A stretch of DNA of 64,000 nucleotides from Closterium sp. NIES-65 (GCA_948144175.1 CANXME010001452.1:434001-498000), one strand, 5' to 3'; positions 1 through 9,617 are shown, numbered from the stretch's first letter. A program made the numbers and translations. Notes: generated by a model from the sequence alone, not told the origin.

Positions 1-960
1 GCGGAGAGTAAAGCTCAGTGCTCACCAGACAGGGCAGTGCAGGTGGCTCGGGCGGCTCAGGCGGCTCGGCGGCTCGGCTGCTGGGCGGCTCGGGCGGCTC
101 GGCGGCTCGGGCGGCTCGGGCGGCTCGGCTGCTGGGGCGGCTCGGCTGCAGGGGCGGCTCGGCTGCTGGGGCGGCTCGACTGCTGGGGCGGCTCGGCTGC
201 TGGGGCGGCTCGGCTGCTGGGGCGGCTCGGCTGCTGTGGCGGCTCAGCTGCTGGGGCGGCGGGGCCGGGAGATGCAGCGGCGGGGCCGGGAGATGCAGTG
301 GCGGGGCCGGGAGACGCAGCGGCGGGGCCGTCAGGTGCAGTGGCGGGGCCGGTAGGTGCAGCAGCGGGGCCGGCAGGTGCAGCAGCGGGGCCGTCAGGGG
401 TAGTGGCGGGGCCGGCAGGCGTAGTGGCGGGGCCGTCAGAGGGGACGGCGGGGCCTTCAGGTGCAGCGGCGGGGCCGTGTGAAGCAGCGGCGGGGCCGGT
501 AGAGGGGACGGCGGGGCCGTCGGGTGCAGCGGCGAGGTCGGCAGAGGGGACGGCGGGGCCGTCGGGTGCAGCGGCGGGGCCGGTAGAGGGGACGGCGGGG
601 CCGTCGGGTGCAGCGGCGGGGCCGGCAGAGGGGACGGCGAGGCCGTCAGGTGCAGCGGCGGGGCCGGCAGAGGGGACGGCGGGGCCGTCGGATGTAGCGG
701 CGGGGCCGGCAGAGGGGACGGCGGGGCCGCGTGGGCGGCGCTAGGGGGCCGCGAGGGCGGCGCGACGCAGCAGAGCCGCGAGGGCGGCGCGACGCGGCCG
801 TAAGGCCAGCGCGACGTGGCCCGGGTCGCGCGCGTGAAAAAAAAGGTCGCGCGCGCGACTCGCGGGGGTCACAAGGGCAGCGCGAGAGGGACTAGGGGGA
901 GCGCGCCTCGGGGAGAGGAGGGCGCGCTCCGGGCAGAGAAAATTTCGTTGGTGGGCCCTT
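1..960 (-). repeat. GC-rich minisatellite leader of element A
   Basis: Tandem, degenerate short units: gcggctcgg-type units at 30-250, then about 15-20-bp units around gcggggccg at 250-730, then GC-rich non-repeated DNA. The reverse complement matches in kind the leader of N1 (2826-3640), where gagccgccc and cggccccgcc units occur in the same order. Open frames through it exist only because the repeats lack stop codons; I do not call them genes. Confidence 0.75.
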
Positions 961-998
961 AAAAAAAATGGTCCTTAGGAAGGACCCGCTCTATACCA

Positions 999-1133
999 TG
1001 TCGAGATTAGAGAGAATGGATGCACTATGGAATGAAACAAGGATACAAGTACCAACCCTAATTGGGTTTTACCCCCTATGGTCTACCCCAACAGCAGCCT
1101 ACAATACATGCATCAGCTAAATATAATCTGACA
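999..1133 (-). repeat. 5' LTR of element A
   Basis: The LTR begins TGTCAG and ends in CA on the minus strand, with the conserved core (GTAGGCTG, GGGGTA, then AGGGTT and TTGTA) found in every short-LTR element here. The leftward neighbour is the primer-binding site tggtatagagc, which matches the initiator tRNA-Met 3' end (tggtatcagagc) except for one missing base. The partner LTR lies outside the window, so age cannot be estimated. Confidence 0.85.
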
Positions 1134-2586
1134 CGGAAAACCCATTTCCCGGTGAGAATGGTCTTGTTCCGTGCCACGCTTGCAGGAACGACCTATCAGG
1201 TGTTGCGTTCCTCTAATGCCTTCAATTCTCTGTCCATGGCTTCACAACATTTCTCCCTGTGTTCCCCCCCCAGAGCCTGCTAAACTGTCGCAGGCTCTTT
1301 AGGAAGTGCGTTGCCGTGGACTGCGGTGACGAGACCAAGGATTTGCAGTCCAGTCTGTCAGTATCGGGGGAGTGTTGGGTCCTCGGGATAAGCTGCTTCG
1401 TCTCCCGCTTCTGGATCGGGTATGAAATGTGGCCCTATACTTTCTGCTTCGTTTGTGTTGACTGTCGTAGGTGTTACGTAACCGTTGTCGGCGAAGTGGT
1501 AGAAGACTTCGGCGTTGACACTCTCGCGAGGATTTTCTTCGTCCATGGGCACGTCGACGGAGCAGAACGGGAGAGGTCCGGCTTCTTCCGATGCGTTGTC
1601 TACGTTCTGTTCATCCCAGTCTGCTTCGTCCGCTGCTGAGGCGAAGGCTCGGTCACCACGAAAGCCACCTGTGGGGTCCTGATTCTCGTGCAAGTTGGCG
1701 AGGTACGTTTGAAGGGTGAGTCGCTCGTAGAAGATCACATCACGTGCTGCTACTGTTTCCTTTGAGTGGACATCGAAGATTTTCCACGCGTTGCAATTTT
1801 TCTCGATGCCGAGGTGTAGTCCCCACTGTGCCCGTTGCGAAAATCTTCCCGCTCGTGCTTCTGGGGGTCGGTACTGTACCATGCACCCGAAAACTCGTAA
1901 CATTTTTGTGCTGCCCAGCTTTCCTGTCCACAGCAGATGCGGTGAGGCGTTGTTCGGGAGTGACGACGACGACAGCAAGTTGTGCAGCATGACAGCATGG
2001 TCCATTGCTGCTGGCCACTGGTGATTGGGTAGCCGCATGCCACGTAGCAGCTTGCGCATGCTATTTTGCAGAGTCCTGTTCATTCTTTCTGCCACACCTT
2101 GCTGCTGATGGGCGTAGGGAAGGGAGAGGAGTTGCTTGATTCCCCTTTCCGCCAGGTACTGCTTGAAGCGCTGAGAGGTGTATTCGCCACCTCCGTCTGA
2201 CTGGAAGCTTTTCAGCTGTGTTCCTGATTCCCTCTCTGCTATCGGTAGCCAGGCGACGAACGCTGCGAGTGCCATGTCGCGGCTGGGTAGGGTTCGATGC
2301 CAGACATATCGAGTGGCGGCGTCGATGAAGGTGATCGTGTAATTGTAGGTGATTTGTCCTGGTTCTCGATTGAAGAGGATGTCGCTGTATACTTTTTCGA
2401 GTGGTGCGTATGCAGGTGCGCTCGGGTTGTGGTGAGAAGAAAACGGTCGATGTGGTAAGTCGGCTTCGGGGCAAATGAGGCAAGTCCCTCGTGCACGTTG
2501 AAGTTCTCTGCCGTCAGGTAGTAGTAGTGAGTCCTTGTCTAGGACTCCTGCTCGTATTGTGTTATTTAGCACTGTATTGCTTGGAT
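1134..2586 (-). pseudogene. Element B, 3' portion: integrase and start of reverse transcriptase
   Basis: Decayed copia pol on the minus strand. From 2586 leftward it continues the pre-integrase domain that N1 split. It then shows a C-x-x-C pair (CLIC), the integrase core with a YSDILF segment, a second acidic motif (QSDGGGEY), a QQQGVAERMN segment supplying the Glu, and a C-terminal GLHLG motif. A tga at about 1358-1360 ends the first open stretch. The same frame then runs on through the start of RT (AMDRELKALEERNT and TGKWVF), with tag near 1283 and tga-tag near 1196-1201 replacing what look like Trp and Glu codons. Element A cuts the frame at 1134, so the RT catalytic core is absent here. 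Confidence 0.8.
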
Positions 2587-2716
2587 TGTCAGATTATTAT
2601 AGCTGATGCATGTTTGTAGGCTGTAGTGGGGTAGCACATATGGGGTACAGTTTGCTAGGGTTGTATTTGTACCCAACTCTGACTTAGTCAATTCATTCCT
2701 GTTCATTCCTTTCACA
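2587..2716 (+). repeat. 5' LTR of N1 (130 bp)
   Basis: Begins tgtcagatta and ends cctttcaca, and is identical to 9822-9951. It is far shorter than the several-hundred-base LTRs usual for coding copia elements. No clear TATA box is visible. It carries the shared core gtagtggggtag, and tggggtac pairs with a downstream gtaccca, which could form a stem of 7-8 bp about 20 bases apart. Confidence 0.95.
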
Positions 2717-2731
2717 TGGTATAGAGCGGGT
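2717..2731 (+). promoter_or_regulatory. Primer-binding site of N1
   Basis: tggtatagagcgggt starts immediately after the LTR. It matches the plant initiator tRNA-Met 3' end (tggtatcagagc) apart from one missing C. The same variant is found in elements A and F, so it is a family feature rather than damage to this copy. Confidence 0.8.
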
Positions 2732-3695
2732 TCCCTGTGGGAACTTCGCCTAGGGCCCACCGAAGCGCGCCCCGAGGCGCGCGATCCTTTTTTTTAGCGA
2801 CCCCCCCGAGTTGCCCTTCCCCTGCGGCCCCGCCGCCCTTCGTTCGCGGCCCCGCCGTCCAGTCGCGGCCCCGCCCTTACGTCGCGGCCCCGCCACTAAG
2901 TCGCGGCCCCGCCACCCAGTCGCGGCCCCGCCGCCTACTCGGACGCGGCCCCGCCGCCTGCTAAGACGCGGCCCCGCCGCCTGCTAAGACGCGGCCCCGC
3001 CGCCTGCTAAGACGCGGCCCCGCCGCCTGCTCAGCCGCGGCCCCGCCGCCCTCTACGACGCGGCCTCCGCCGCCTGCAGACGCCGCGGCCTCCGCCGCCT
3101 GCTCAGCCGCGACCCCGCCGCCCGCTACGACGCGGCCTCCGCCGCCTGCTCAGCCGCGGCCCCGCCGCCCTCTACGACGCGGCCTCTGCCGCCTGCTCAG
3201 CCGCGGCCCTGCCGCCTCCTACGACGCGGCCCCGCAGCCTGCTCAGCCGCGGGTGCTTCCTGCGGCCCCGCCACTGCGCCTGTCCCGGCTCCGCCACTGC
3301 ACCCTGACGGCCCCGCCGTCCCCTGTCTCGGCCCCACCGCTGCACCCTGACGGCCCCGCCGTCCCTTGTCCCGGCCCCGCCACTACACTGCAGCCGAGCC
3401 GCCCAGCAGCAGCCGAGCCGCCCAACAGCAGCCGAGCCGCCCAGCAGCAGCCGAGCCGCCCAGCAGCAGCCGAGCCGCCCAGCAGCAGCCGAGCCGCCCA
3501 GCAGCAGCCGAACCGCCCAGCAGCAGCCGAGCCGCCCAGCAGCAGCCGAGCCGCCCGGTACCTGAGTCGCCCGAGCCGCCCGAGCCGCCCGAGTCGCCCG
3601 AGCCGCCCGAGCCGCCCGAGCCGCCCGAGCAGCCCGAGCCGCCTGCTGCTGACCTACCCGACTCTCCCATCCCGGTGAGACTTTCAGCTGCTGCC
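2732..3695 (+). repeat. Minisatellite leader of N1
   Basis: This long 5' untranslated region has two arrays. At about 2826-3370 there are roughly 18-22-bp units around gcggccccgccgcc with varying spacers. At about 3395-3640 there are gagccgcccagcagcagcc units, grading into gagccgccc units. The second array is open in the gag-pol frame from 3366, but the first codon there is ttg, not atg, so I treat it as leader. Related arrays precede gag in A and G. A role in RNA packaging or translation is possible but not shown by sequence. Confidence 0.75.
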
Positions 3696-6600
3696 ATGGC
3701 CACCCCCAATGTTCTCACTTTTGACGCTGAGGGGAGGGCCATTGACTTTGCCGTCTGGATCGAGGACCTGCAGCTGTACTTACTGTGTGATGCGGTAGAT
3801 GAGGTCTCTCTCTTTGACTTTGTCTCTGGCGCTGTCCCTGCCCCGCCTGCTGATGCTGACTCTGCCGTTCGCTCCAAGTGGGCGACCCGCGATGCTGCTG
3901 CACGTCTTGCTGTGCGTCGCCACCTCCCTTCCTCTGAGCGTGCCCACTTTAGTCAGTGCAAGACCGCTCAGGCCTTGTACGACGCTGTAGTTGCGCGCTA
4001 CTCCTCCCCTTCCTCCGCTACCCTTAGCCGCCTCATGCTACCGTTTCTCTTCCCTGACCTCGCTTCCTTTCCCACTGTCGCTGACCTCGTTACCCACCTC
4101 CGCGCTAGTGACACCCGCTACCGCGCTGCCCTTCCTGCTGAGTTCCGCGCTGCGAACCCTCCTCCCATGTACATCACTCTCTACTTTCTTGTCACCCGTC
4201 TCCCTGAGTCCCTTCGTGTCGTTAGGGACCAGTTTCTCTCTGTCTGTCCCACCACTCTCACTGTCGACCTCCTTGAGGAGTCCCTGCTAGCGGCTGAGAA
4301 GAGTATTGTCGCTGTAGGGGCCTCTCGGGGTGACCCTCGCACCCCCATCTTTGAGGGGTGTGGTCCCTCCCCCCTGCTGCCCTCTGTCGCCTCTGCCGCT
4401 GCGGCCGACCTCGTTGGTTTTGAGTCGGTCGGCGCGGCGTCTGCCCCCAGTGGCAGACGCCGCACTGGCAAGGGCAAGGGGGGCAAGGGAGCGGGTGGAG
4501 CCAGAGGGGGCGGTGGAGGAGGCGGTGGGGGTGGAGGGGGGAGTGGGGGTGGCGGGGGGGGTGGTGGCGGGAGTGGAGGTAGTAGTGGCGGCGGTGGAGG
4601 CGGAGGTGGAGGCGGAGGTGGTAGCGGAGGAGGCGGTGGGAGCGGTGGGAGCGACGGTCCTGGTGGGGGAGGTGGCGGTGGCGACGGGGGTGGCGGTGGA
4701 GGCGGGGGTGGCGGTGGAGGAGGGGGTCGGAGTGGCTCGTCCCAGCGGAGCAGCTCTGGGGGTGGTCAGCGCCAGCAGCAGCAGCAGCCGCAGCAGCAGC
4801 CGCAGCAGCAGCAGCGCTCTCGCACCGTCCCCGGCCCTCAGCAGCTCCGTGAGTGGTACTTGCAGCGTCAGCGCGGTGGTGCGCTTGGTCCCTGCCCCTA
4901 CGTTCTTCGCACTGGTGACCATGCAGGGGAGAGGTGTGCAGGCGCCCACACAGCCCGTCGCTGCTTTGGCCGCCTGACCGACGCCTGGCGTCAGCAGTTT
5001 CCGGAGGCCGCTGAGATCCCCCGCTGGGGAGAGCTGTCTAGGGCTGGTGTAGCTATTTATGATCTTGATTTTGATGCTATTCTCTCTGCTATGTATGCTG
5101 TGACTGGTAGTGATGAGGATGACTGTTACCGGTGTTTCCCGCCCGACCCGGGCATTGGTACTGCCGCGTCAGGTACTAGTGAGGCTGCTGCTCTAGGTGC
5201 CAGTGCGTCTGTGCTTTCAGGTACTGATGAGTCCGCCCTCTCAGGTACTGTGTCGGCTTCGGCCTCTCACACCTTCACCCTTGACTCTGGAGCGTCTCGC
5301 TCCTTCTTTAGGGACCGCACCACTCTCACGCCGCTGAGTCGGCCTGTTGCGGTGTCCCTGGCGGACCCCTTTGGGGGGCCTGTCCTGTCTCGCTTCTCCA
5401 CTGTCCTCCCGTGTCCGGCGGCCCCCTCTGGCACCCTGACTGGTCTCTACCTCCCCTCGTTCTCGACGAACTTGGTGAGTGGTGCTGACCTCCAGGATGC
5501 AGGTGTCCACCAGTTCACCCCTGCTCGTCAGCGGGTGACCCACTGTACGGAGGCGGATACAGGTCGCCACCTGGCTACGTTTACACGTCGGCCGGGGTCG
5601 AGCCTGTACACACTGACCACTGCTTCTCCTCCAGGTACTGCGTCTGGTAGGGCCCCTTTGTCTGGTCAGGTGTTTGCTGCAGCGTCCAGGTCTGGTCCTG
5701 AGTCTGCCCCTTGTTCGTGTCGTCGTCTGTCTCACGAGACCCTCCTCTGGCACCACCGCCTTGGCCACCCCTCTCTGCTTCGGCTCAGAGGCATGGCCTC
5801 GCGGGTCCTTGTGTCTGGTCTTCCCCGGTCCCTCCCTCCCCTTCCTCCGGGCCCTGGCCCTGCCTGTGTCCCCTGTGTCGAGGGGCGCCAGCGTGCTGCC
5901 CCTCACTCCTCCCAGTTTCCTCCGACAGAGGCCCCGTTGCAGACGCTTCACATGGACGTGTGGGGCCCAGCCCGCGTCCGTGGACAGGGTCAGGAGCGCT
6001 ACTTCCTGCTGGTGGTTGACGACTACTCGCGTTACACCACAGTCTTCCCCTTGCGCAGCAAGGGTGAGGTCACTCAGGTGTTGATCGACTGGATCCGCGC
6101 AGCTCGTCTTCAGCTTCGGAGAAGCTTTGGCTCTGACTTCCCTGTTTTGCGTCTGCACTCGGACAGAGGCGGAGAGTTCTCCTCTGCCCTCCTGAGTGCC
6201 TACTGTCGTGTGCGAGGCATCCGTCAGACCTTCACGCTTCCGGACTCACCACAGCAGAATGGGATTGCTGAGCGCCGCATTGGCATGGTCATGGACGTCG
6301 CTCGTACGTCCATGATGCATGCGGCTGCTCCCCATTTTCTGTGGCCGTTTGCGGTCAGGTACGCTGCGCACCAGATCAACCTCCACCCCAGGGTCTCTCG
6401 ACCGGAGACCTCCCCAGCTCTGTTGTGGACGGGGAAGGTTGGCGATGCGTCGGCGTTCCGGGTCTGGGGATCTCGGGCGTTTGTTCGCGACCTGTCTGCG
6501 GACAAGCTGTCCCCTCGTGCTTCTCCCTGCGTCTTCCTTGGGTTCCCCCCCGACGCCCCTGGGTGGCAGTTTTACCACCCCACCTCTCGACGTGTTCTGT

Positions 6601-9600
6601 CCTCCCAGGACGTCACGTTCGACGAGTCGGTACCCTACTACCGCCTCTTCCCCTACCGCACTCCGTCCCTCCCCCCACCCCCGCTCTTCTTGGTACCAGG
6701 TCCCCCCCCAGTAGTCCCCCTCCCCCCTCAGGGTCCTGCCCCTTCAGGTGTGTCTCAGGTAGACGCGGTCGAGCCTGTCGAGGTCACTGGTGACTCCGGT
6801 GCTGCTGCGGGAGCTGAGCCTGGGGGTGCGGAGTCTAGGGGTGCTGAGCCTGGGGGTGCTGAGCCTGGGGGTGCGGAGTCTGGGGGTGCTGGGCCTGGGG
6901 GTGCTGAGCCTGGGGGTGCTGTGTCTGGGGGTACTGAGCCTGGGGGTGCTGAGCCTGGGGGTGCTGAGCCTGGAGGTGCCGAGCCTGGAGGTGCTGTGCC
7001 TGGGGGTGCTTCGTCTCGCCGGGAGCCGCTCTCTCCACAGGAGCTGCGTGAGTGGTTTGCCCGGCGCTGGAGGCGTGCCGCTGGTGCTAGTGGTTCTTCG
7101 GCTGCGGAGGGCGCTGCTGCCACGCGACCTGGCGGTGCTCGTCCTGTGGGTGCTGGAGCTGCTGGGTCTGAGGGTTCTCCTGGAGCTGGTCCTGCTGAGG
7201 ACGTTGACGCTGAGCCTGCGGTTGGTGGTCCGACTGACGGTGCTCCTGGTGCTGCTGCTGGAGGTTCTGGAGCTTCTGGTGGTTCTGCTGGAGGTGCTGC
7301 TGGAGTGGGTGCTCCGGCCGGAGCTGCTGGTTCTGTTCCTGCTGTTTCTGGCGTCGCCGCGCGGTCTCGACCGTACTTCGTTCCGCTCCTGGAGCAGGTT
7401 CTTGGTCTTGCTCCTCCTCCTCCTCCCTTAGAGGGTCCACAGCCTGTCCGGTCACAGCCACAGCTAGAGCCTGCCTCCCCTTTGCCTGCTCCTTCTCCCT
7501 ACGCTGGTCCGACTGGAGGCCTTACTGAGCGTCGTGAGCCTGCGTCTCGTCCTGCGTCGCCTGTTCGTACTGCACGCGCTAGTGGTCGCGGGTCGCGTCA
7601 GCGTCCTCCTCCTGTCCCTGGCACGCACCGGATGTCACTGCGTCCGTCCACTGCTCCTCTGCGTGCCCCTTTGCCTTCTCCTCCTGCTTCCTCTCTTCCT
7701 GCTCTTGCCGACCCGGAGTCGGACTCTCTTCGTGCTGCCAGTCCTACTGTCACGCGTCTCCTTGCTACTGCTGTCACTGACCCTTCCTTCGAGTCGTCTG
7801 CTGCGTCTGCCCTTGTCACTGAGCTTGTCGACTTTGCTGCGCGCTGTCGTCTAGACTACGGTGCTCGTCTTGTCGCTGAGTCTGAGTCCGCCTGTCCTCC
7901 GTCCGTCGGGGGTGAGTGTGCCCTTGGCACGGACGTCCTAGAGGACAGGCAGGAGGAGTTCCAGTGTCTAGCCGCTGCTTCACCTCGTCTCGCGTCTGTA
8001 CTGCTAGCCCCTGAGGGAGACCCGGATGCACTAGACATCCCGACTCCGCGTTCTTACGCGGAGGCCGTAGAGGGTCCCTACTCCTCTCAGTGGCAGGCAG
8101 CTATGGATGCAGAGATGGCTTCCTGGAAGTCCACAGGCACCTACGTTGACGCGGTTCCCCCTCCTGGGGCGAACATCGTCAGTGGCATGTGGATCTTCAG
8201 GGTGAAGCGGCCGCCGGGCTCGCCGCCTGTCTTCAAGGCGCGTTACGTGGCTCGTGGCTTCAGTCAGCGGCAGGGAGTTGACTACTTTCAGACCTTCTCT
8301 CCCACCCCGAAGATGACCACTCTTCGGGTGCTGCTGCACATTGCCGCTCAGCGCGACTACGAGCTTCACTCTCTCGACTTCAGCACTGCGTTCCTGCAGG
8401 GTAGCCTGCACGAGGAGATCTGGCTGCGCCGTCCGCCTGGCTTCACTGGGACTTTCCCTCCTGGCACCCAGTGGAGCCTCCGACGGCCAGTCTACGGTCT
8501 CCGCCAGGCACCGCGTGAGTGGCACGACACACTGAGGACTACGCTTGCGGCTCTTGGGTTTGCTCCTTCTACTGCTGACCCGTCGCTGTTTCTTCGCACC
8601 GACACTTCCCTGCCGCCGTTCTACATCCTCGTGTACGTCGACGACTTGGTCTTTGCCACAGCGGACACTGCTGGACTCGCCTACGTGAAGTCCGAGCTGC
8701 TGAAGAGACACACGTGCACAGACCTGGGTGAACTGCGCAGCTACCTTAGCTTGCAGATCACTCGGGACAGAGCACGCCGCACCATTACCCTGACTCAGTC
8801 ACACATGGTGCAGCAGGTCCTTCAGCGCTTCGGCTTCACGTACTCCTCGCCTCAGGCCACTCCTCTGCCTACTCGCCACTCACTCTCAGCTCTGCCTTCG
8901 GATGAGTCCGTAGAGTCGAGTGGTCCGTATGCAGAGCTTGTTGGCTGCCTCATGTACCTGATGACCTGCACACGACCTGACCTTGCATACCCTCTGAGCA
9001 TCCTTGCACGCTATGTTGCTCCTGGGAGACACCGACCAGAGCACATGGCTGCAGCGAAGAGGGTATTGCGCTACCTGTGCAGTACGTCGGGCATGGGGCT
9101 AGTGCTTGGAGGGCGGAGTCCAGTGGTCCTTACTGGGCACGCAGACGCTTCTTGGGCTGACGACCAGGCTACGCAGCGGTCGTCACAGGGTTACACCTTC
9201 AGCCTTGGTTCCGGCTCTGTCTCGTGGCGGTCTACTCGCTCGTCTTCGGTTCTCGGCTCCAGTTGTGAGGCTGAGATCTACGCCGGGGCCATGGCTGCAC
9301 AGGAGCTTCGCTGGCTCACCTACCTGCTGACTGACCTTGGAGAGCTGCCTCGTTCTCCTCCAGTGCTGTACGTAGACAACAAGGCCATGTTGGCCTTGTG
9401 TCGAGAGCAGCGCTTGGAGCACAGAACGAAGCACATTGCTCTCCGCTACTTCCTTGCTCGTGAGCTGCAGCAGCGTGGTCAGTTGCGACTTGCTTACGTG
9501 GCCTCTGAGGCCAACACTGCTGATGTGTTCACCAAGGCACTTGCGCCTTGCGACCATCAGCGCTTTTGTACCCAGCTGGGTCTTGTACCTGTCTTGCCTC

Positions 9601-9617
9601 ACTTGCTCTCTTCTTGA
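3696..9617 (+). CDS. N1 gag-pol polyprotein (copia)
   Basis: Single frame of 1973 codons from the first good ATG (gctgccATGgcc); no stop or frameshift. In order: a gag capsid-like helical region (3696-4400, with LTHLRASDTRYRAALP); a poly-Gly linker (4480-4735); an unusual Cys/His knuckle C-x13-C-x3-H-x4-C (about 4893-4965); aspartic protease motif DSGAS (5283); pre-integrase zinc motif HH...CxxC (5750-5880); integrase with HMDVWG, HSDRGGEF and NGIAER (about 5950-6270) giving the D-D-E triad; an AEPGG-repeat linker (6810-7010); RT with YVDD (about 8634); RNase H with DASW and YVDNKA (about 9140-9380). All catalytic residues I looked for are present. The polyprotein should be cut by its own protease. 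Expression is not shown; the intact frame and identical LTRs make it the best candidate for an active element. Confidence 0.93.
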   Translation: MATPNVLTFDAEGRAIDFAVWIEDLQLYLLCDAVDEVSLFDFVSGAVPAPPADADSAVRSKWATRDAAARLAVRRHLPSSERAHFSQCKTAQALYDAVVARYSSPSSATLSRLMLPFLFPDLASFPTVADLVTHLRASDTRYRAALPAEFRAANPPPMYITLYFLVTRLPESLRVVRDQFLSVCPTTLTVDLLEESLLAAEKSIVAVGASRGDPRTPIFEGCGPSPLLPSVASAAAADLVGFESVGAASAPSGRRRTGKGKGGKGAGGARGGGGGGGGGGGGSGGGGGGGGGSGGSSGGGGGGGGGGGGSGGGGGSGGSDGPGGGGGGGDGGGGGGGGGGGGGGRSGSSQRSSSGGGQRQQQQQPQQQPQQQQRSRTVPGPQQLREWYLQRQRGGALGPCPYVLRTGDHAGERCAGAHTARRCFGRLTDAWRQQFPEAAEIPRWGELSRAGVAIYDLDFDAILSAMYAVTGSDEDDCYRCFPPDPGIGTAASGTSEAAALGASASVLSGTDESALSGTVSASASHTFTLDSGASRSFFRDRTTLTPLSRPVAVSLADPFGGPVLSRFSTVLPCPAAPSGTLTGLYLPSFSTNLVSGADLQDAGVHQFTPARQRVTHCTEADTGRHLATFTRRPGSSLYTLTTASPPGTASGRAPLSGQVFAAASRSGPESAPCSCRRLSHETLLWHHRLGHPSLLRLRGMASRVLVSGLPRSLPPLPPGPGPACVPCVEGRQRAAPHSSQFPPTEAPLQTLHMDVWGPARVRGQGQERYFLLVVDDYSRYTTVFPLRSKGEVTQVLIDWIRAARLQLRRSFGSDFPVLRLHSDRGGEFSSALLSAYCRVRGIRQTFTLPDSPQQNGIAERRIGMVMDVARTSMMHAAAPHFLWPFAVRYAAHQINLHPRVSRPETSPALLWTGKVGDASAFRVWGSRAFVRDLSADKLSPRASPCVFLGFPPDAPGWQFYHPTSRRVLSSQDVTFDESVPYYRLFPYRTPSLPPPPLFLVPGPPPVVPLPPQGPAPSGVSQVDAVEPVEVTGDSGAAAGAEPGGAESRGAEPGGAEPGGAESGGAGPGGAEPGGAVSGGTEPGGAEPGGAEPGGAEPGGAVPGGASSRREPLSPQELREWFARRWRRAAGASGSSAAEGAAATRPGGARPVGAGAAGSEGSPGAGPAEDVDAEPAVGGPTDGAPGAAAGGSGASGGSAGGAAGVGAPAGAAGSVPAVSGVAARSRPYFVPLLEQVLGLAPPPPPLEGPQPVRSQPQLEPASPLPAPSPYAGPTGGLTERREPASRPASPVRTARASGRGSRQRPPPVPGTHRMSLRPSTAPLRAPLPSPPASSLPALADPESDSLRAASPTVTRLLATAVTDPSFESSAASALVTELVDFAARCRLDYGARLVAESESACPPSVGGECALGTDVLEDRQEEFQCLAAASPRLASVLLAPEGDPDALDIPTPRSYAEAVEGPYSSQWQAAMDAEMASWKSTGTYVDAVPPPGANIVSGMWIFRVKRPPGSPPVFKARYVARGFSQRQGVDYFQTFSPTPKMTTLRVLLHIAAQRDYELHSLDFSTAFLQGSLHEEIWLRRPPGFTGTFPPGTQWSLRRPVYGLRQAPREWHDTLRTTLAALGFAPSTADPSLFLRTDTSLPPFYILVYVDDLVFATADTAGLAYVKSELLKRHTCTDLGELRSYLSLQITRDRARRTITLTQSHMVQQVLQRFGFTYSSPQATPLPTRHSLSALPSDESVESSGPYAELVGCLMYLMTCTRPDLAYPLSILARYVAPGRHRPEHMAAAKRVLRYLCSTSGMGLVLGGRSPVVLTGHADASWADDQATQRSSQGYTFSLGSGSVSWRSTRSSSVLGSSCEAEIYAGAMAAQELRWLTYLLTDLGELPRSPPVLYVDNKAMLALCREQRLEHRTKHIALRYFLARELQQRGQLRLAYVASEANTADVFTKALAPCDHQRFCTQLGLVPVLPHLLSS

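Larger units (their letters stand above)
1..1133 (-). mobile_element. Element A: 5' end of a short-LTR copia retrotransposon
   Basis: This is the 5' end of a minus-strand element that continues beyond the left edge. Reading leftward it has a 135-bp LTR (999-1133), a primer-binding site just inside it (about 984-998, minus strand tggtatagagcggg) and a GC-rich repeated leader. LTR, primer site and leader resemble those of N1 at 2587, so A belongs to the same family. It interrupts the reverse-transcriptase region of element B: B coding sequence stops at 1134, directly after a K-W-V-F motif. No gag is visible before the window ends. Confidence 0.85.

Noticed and set aside
18-744. Gly/Ala-rich proteins in the first 750 bases
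   Set aside because: These are frames through the GC-rich minisatellite leader of element A, which is on the other strand.
3366-3695. N-terminal extension of the N1 polyprotein
   Set aside because: The first codon is ttg and the stretch is a tandem repeat; the ATG at 3696 has good context and matches the gag start of F, G and K.
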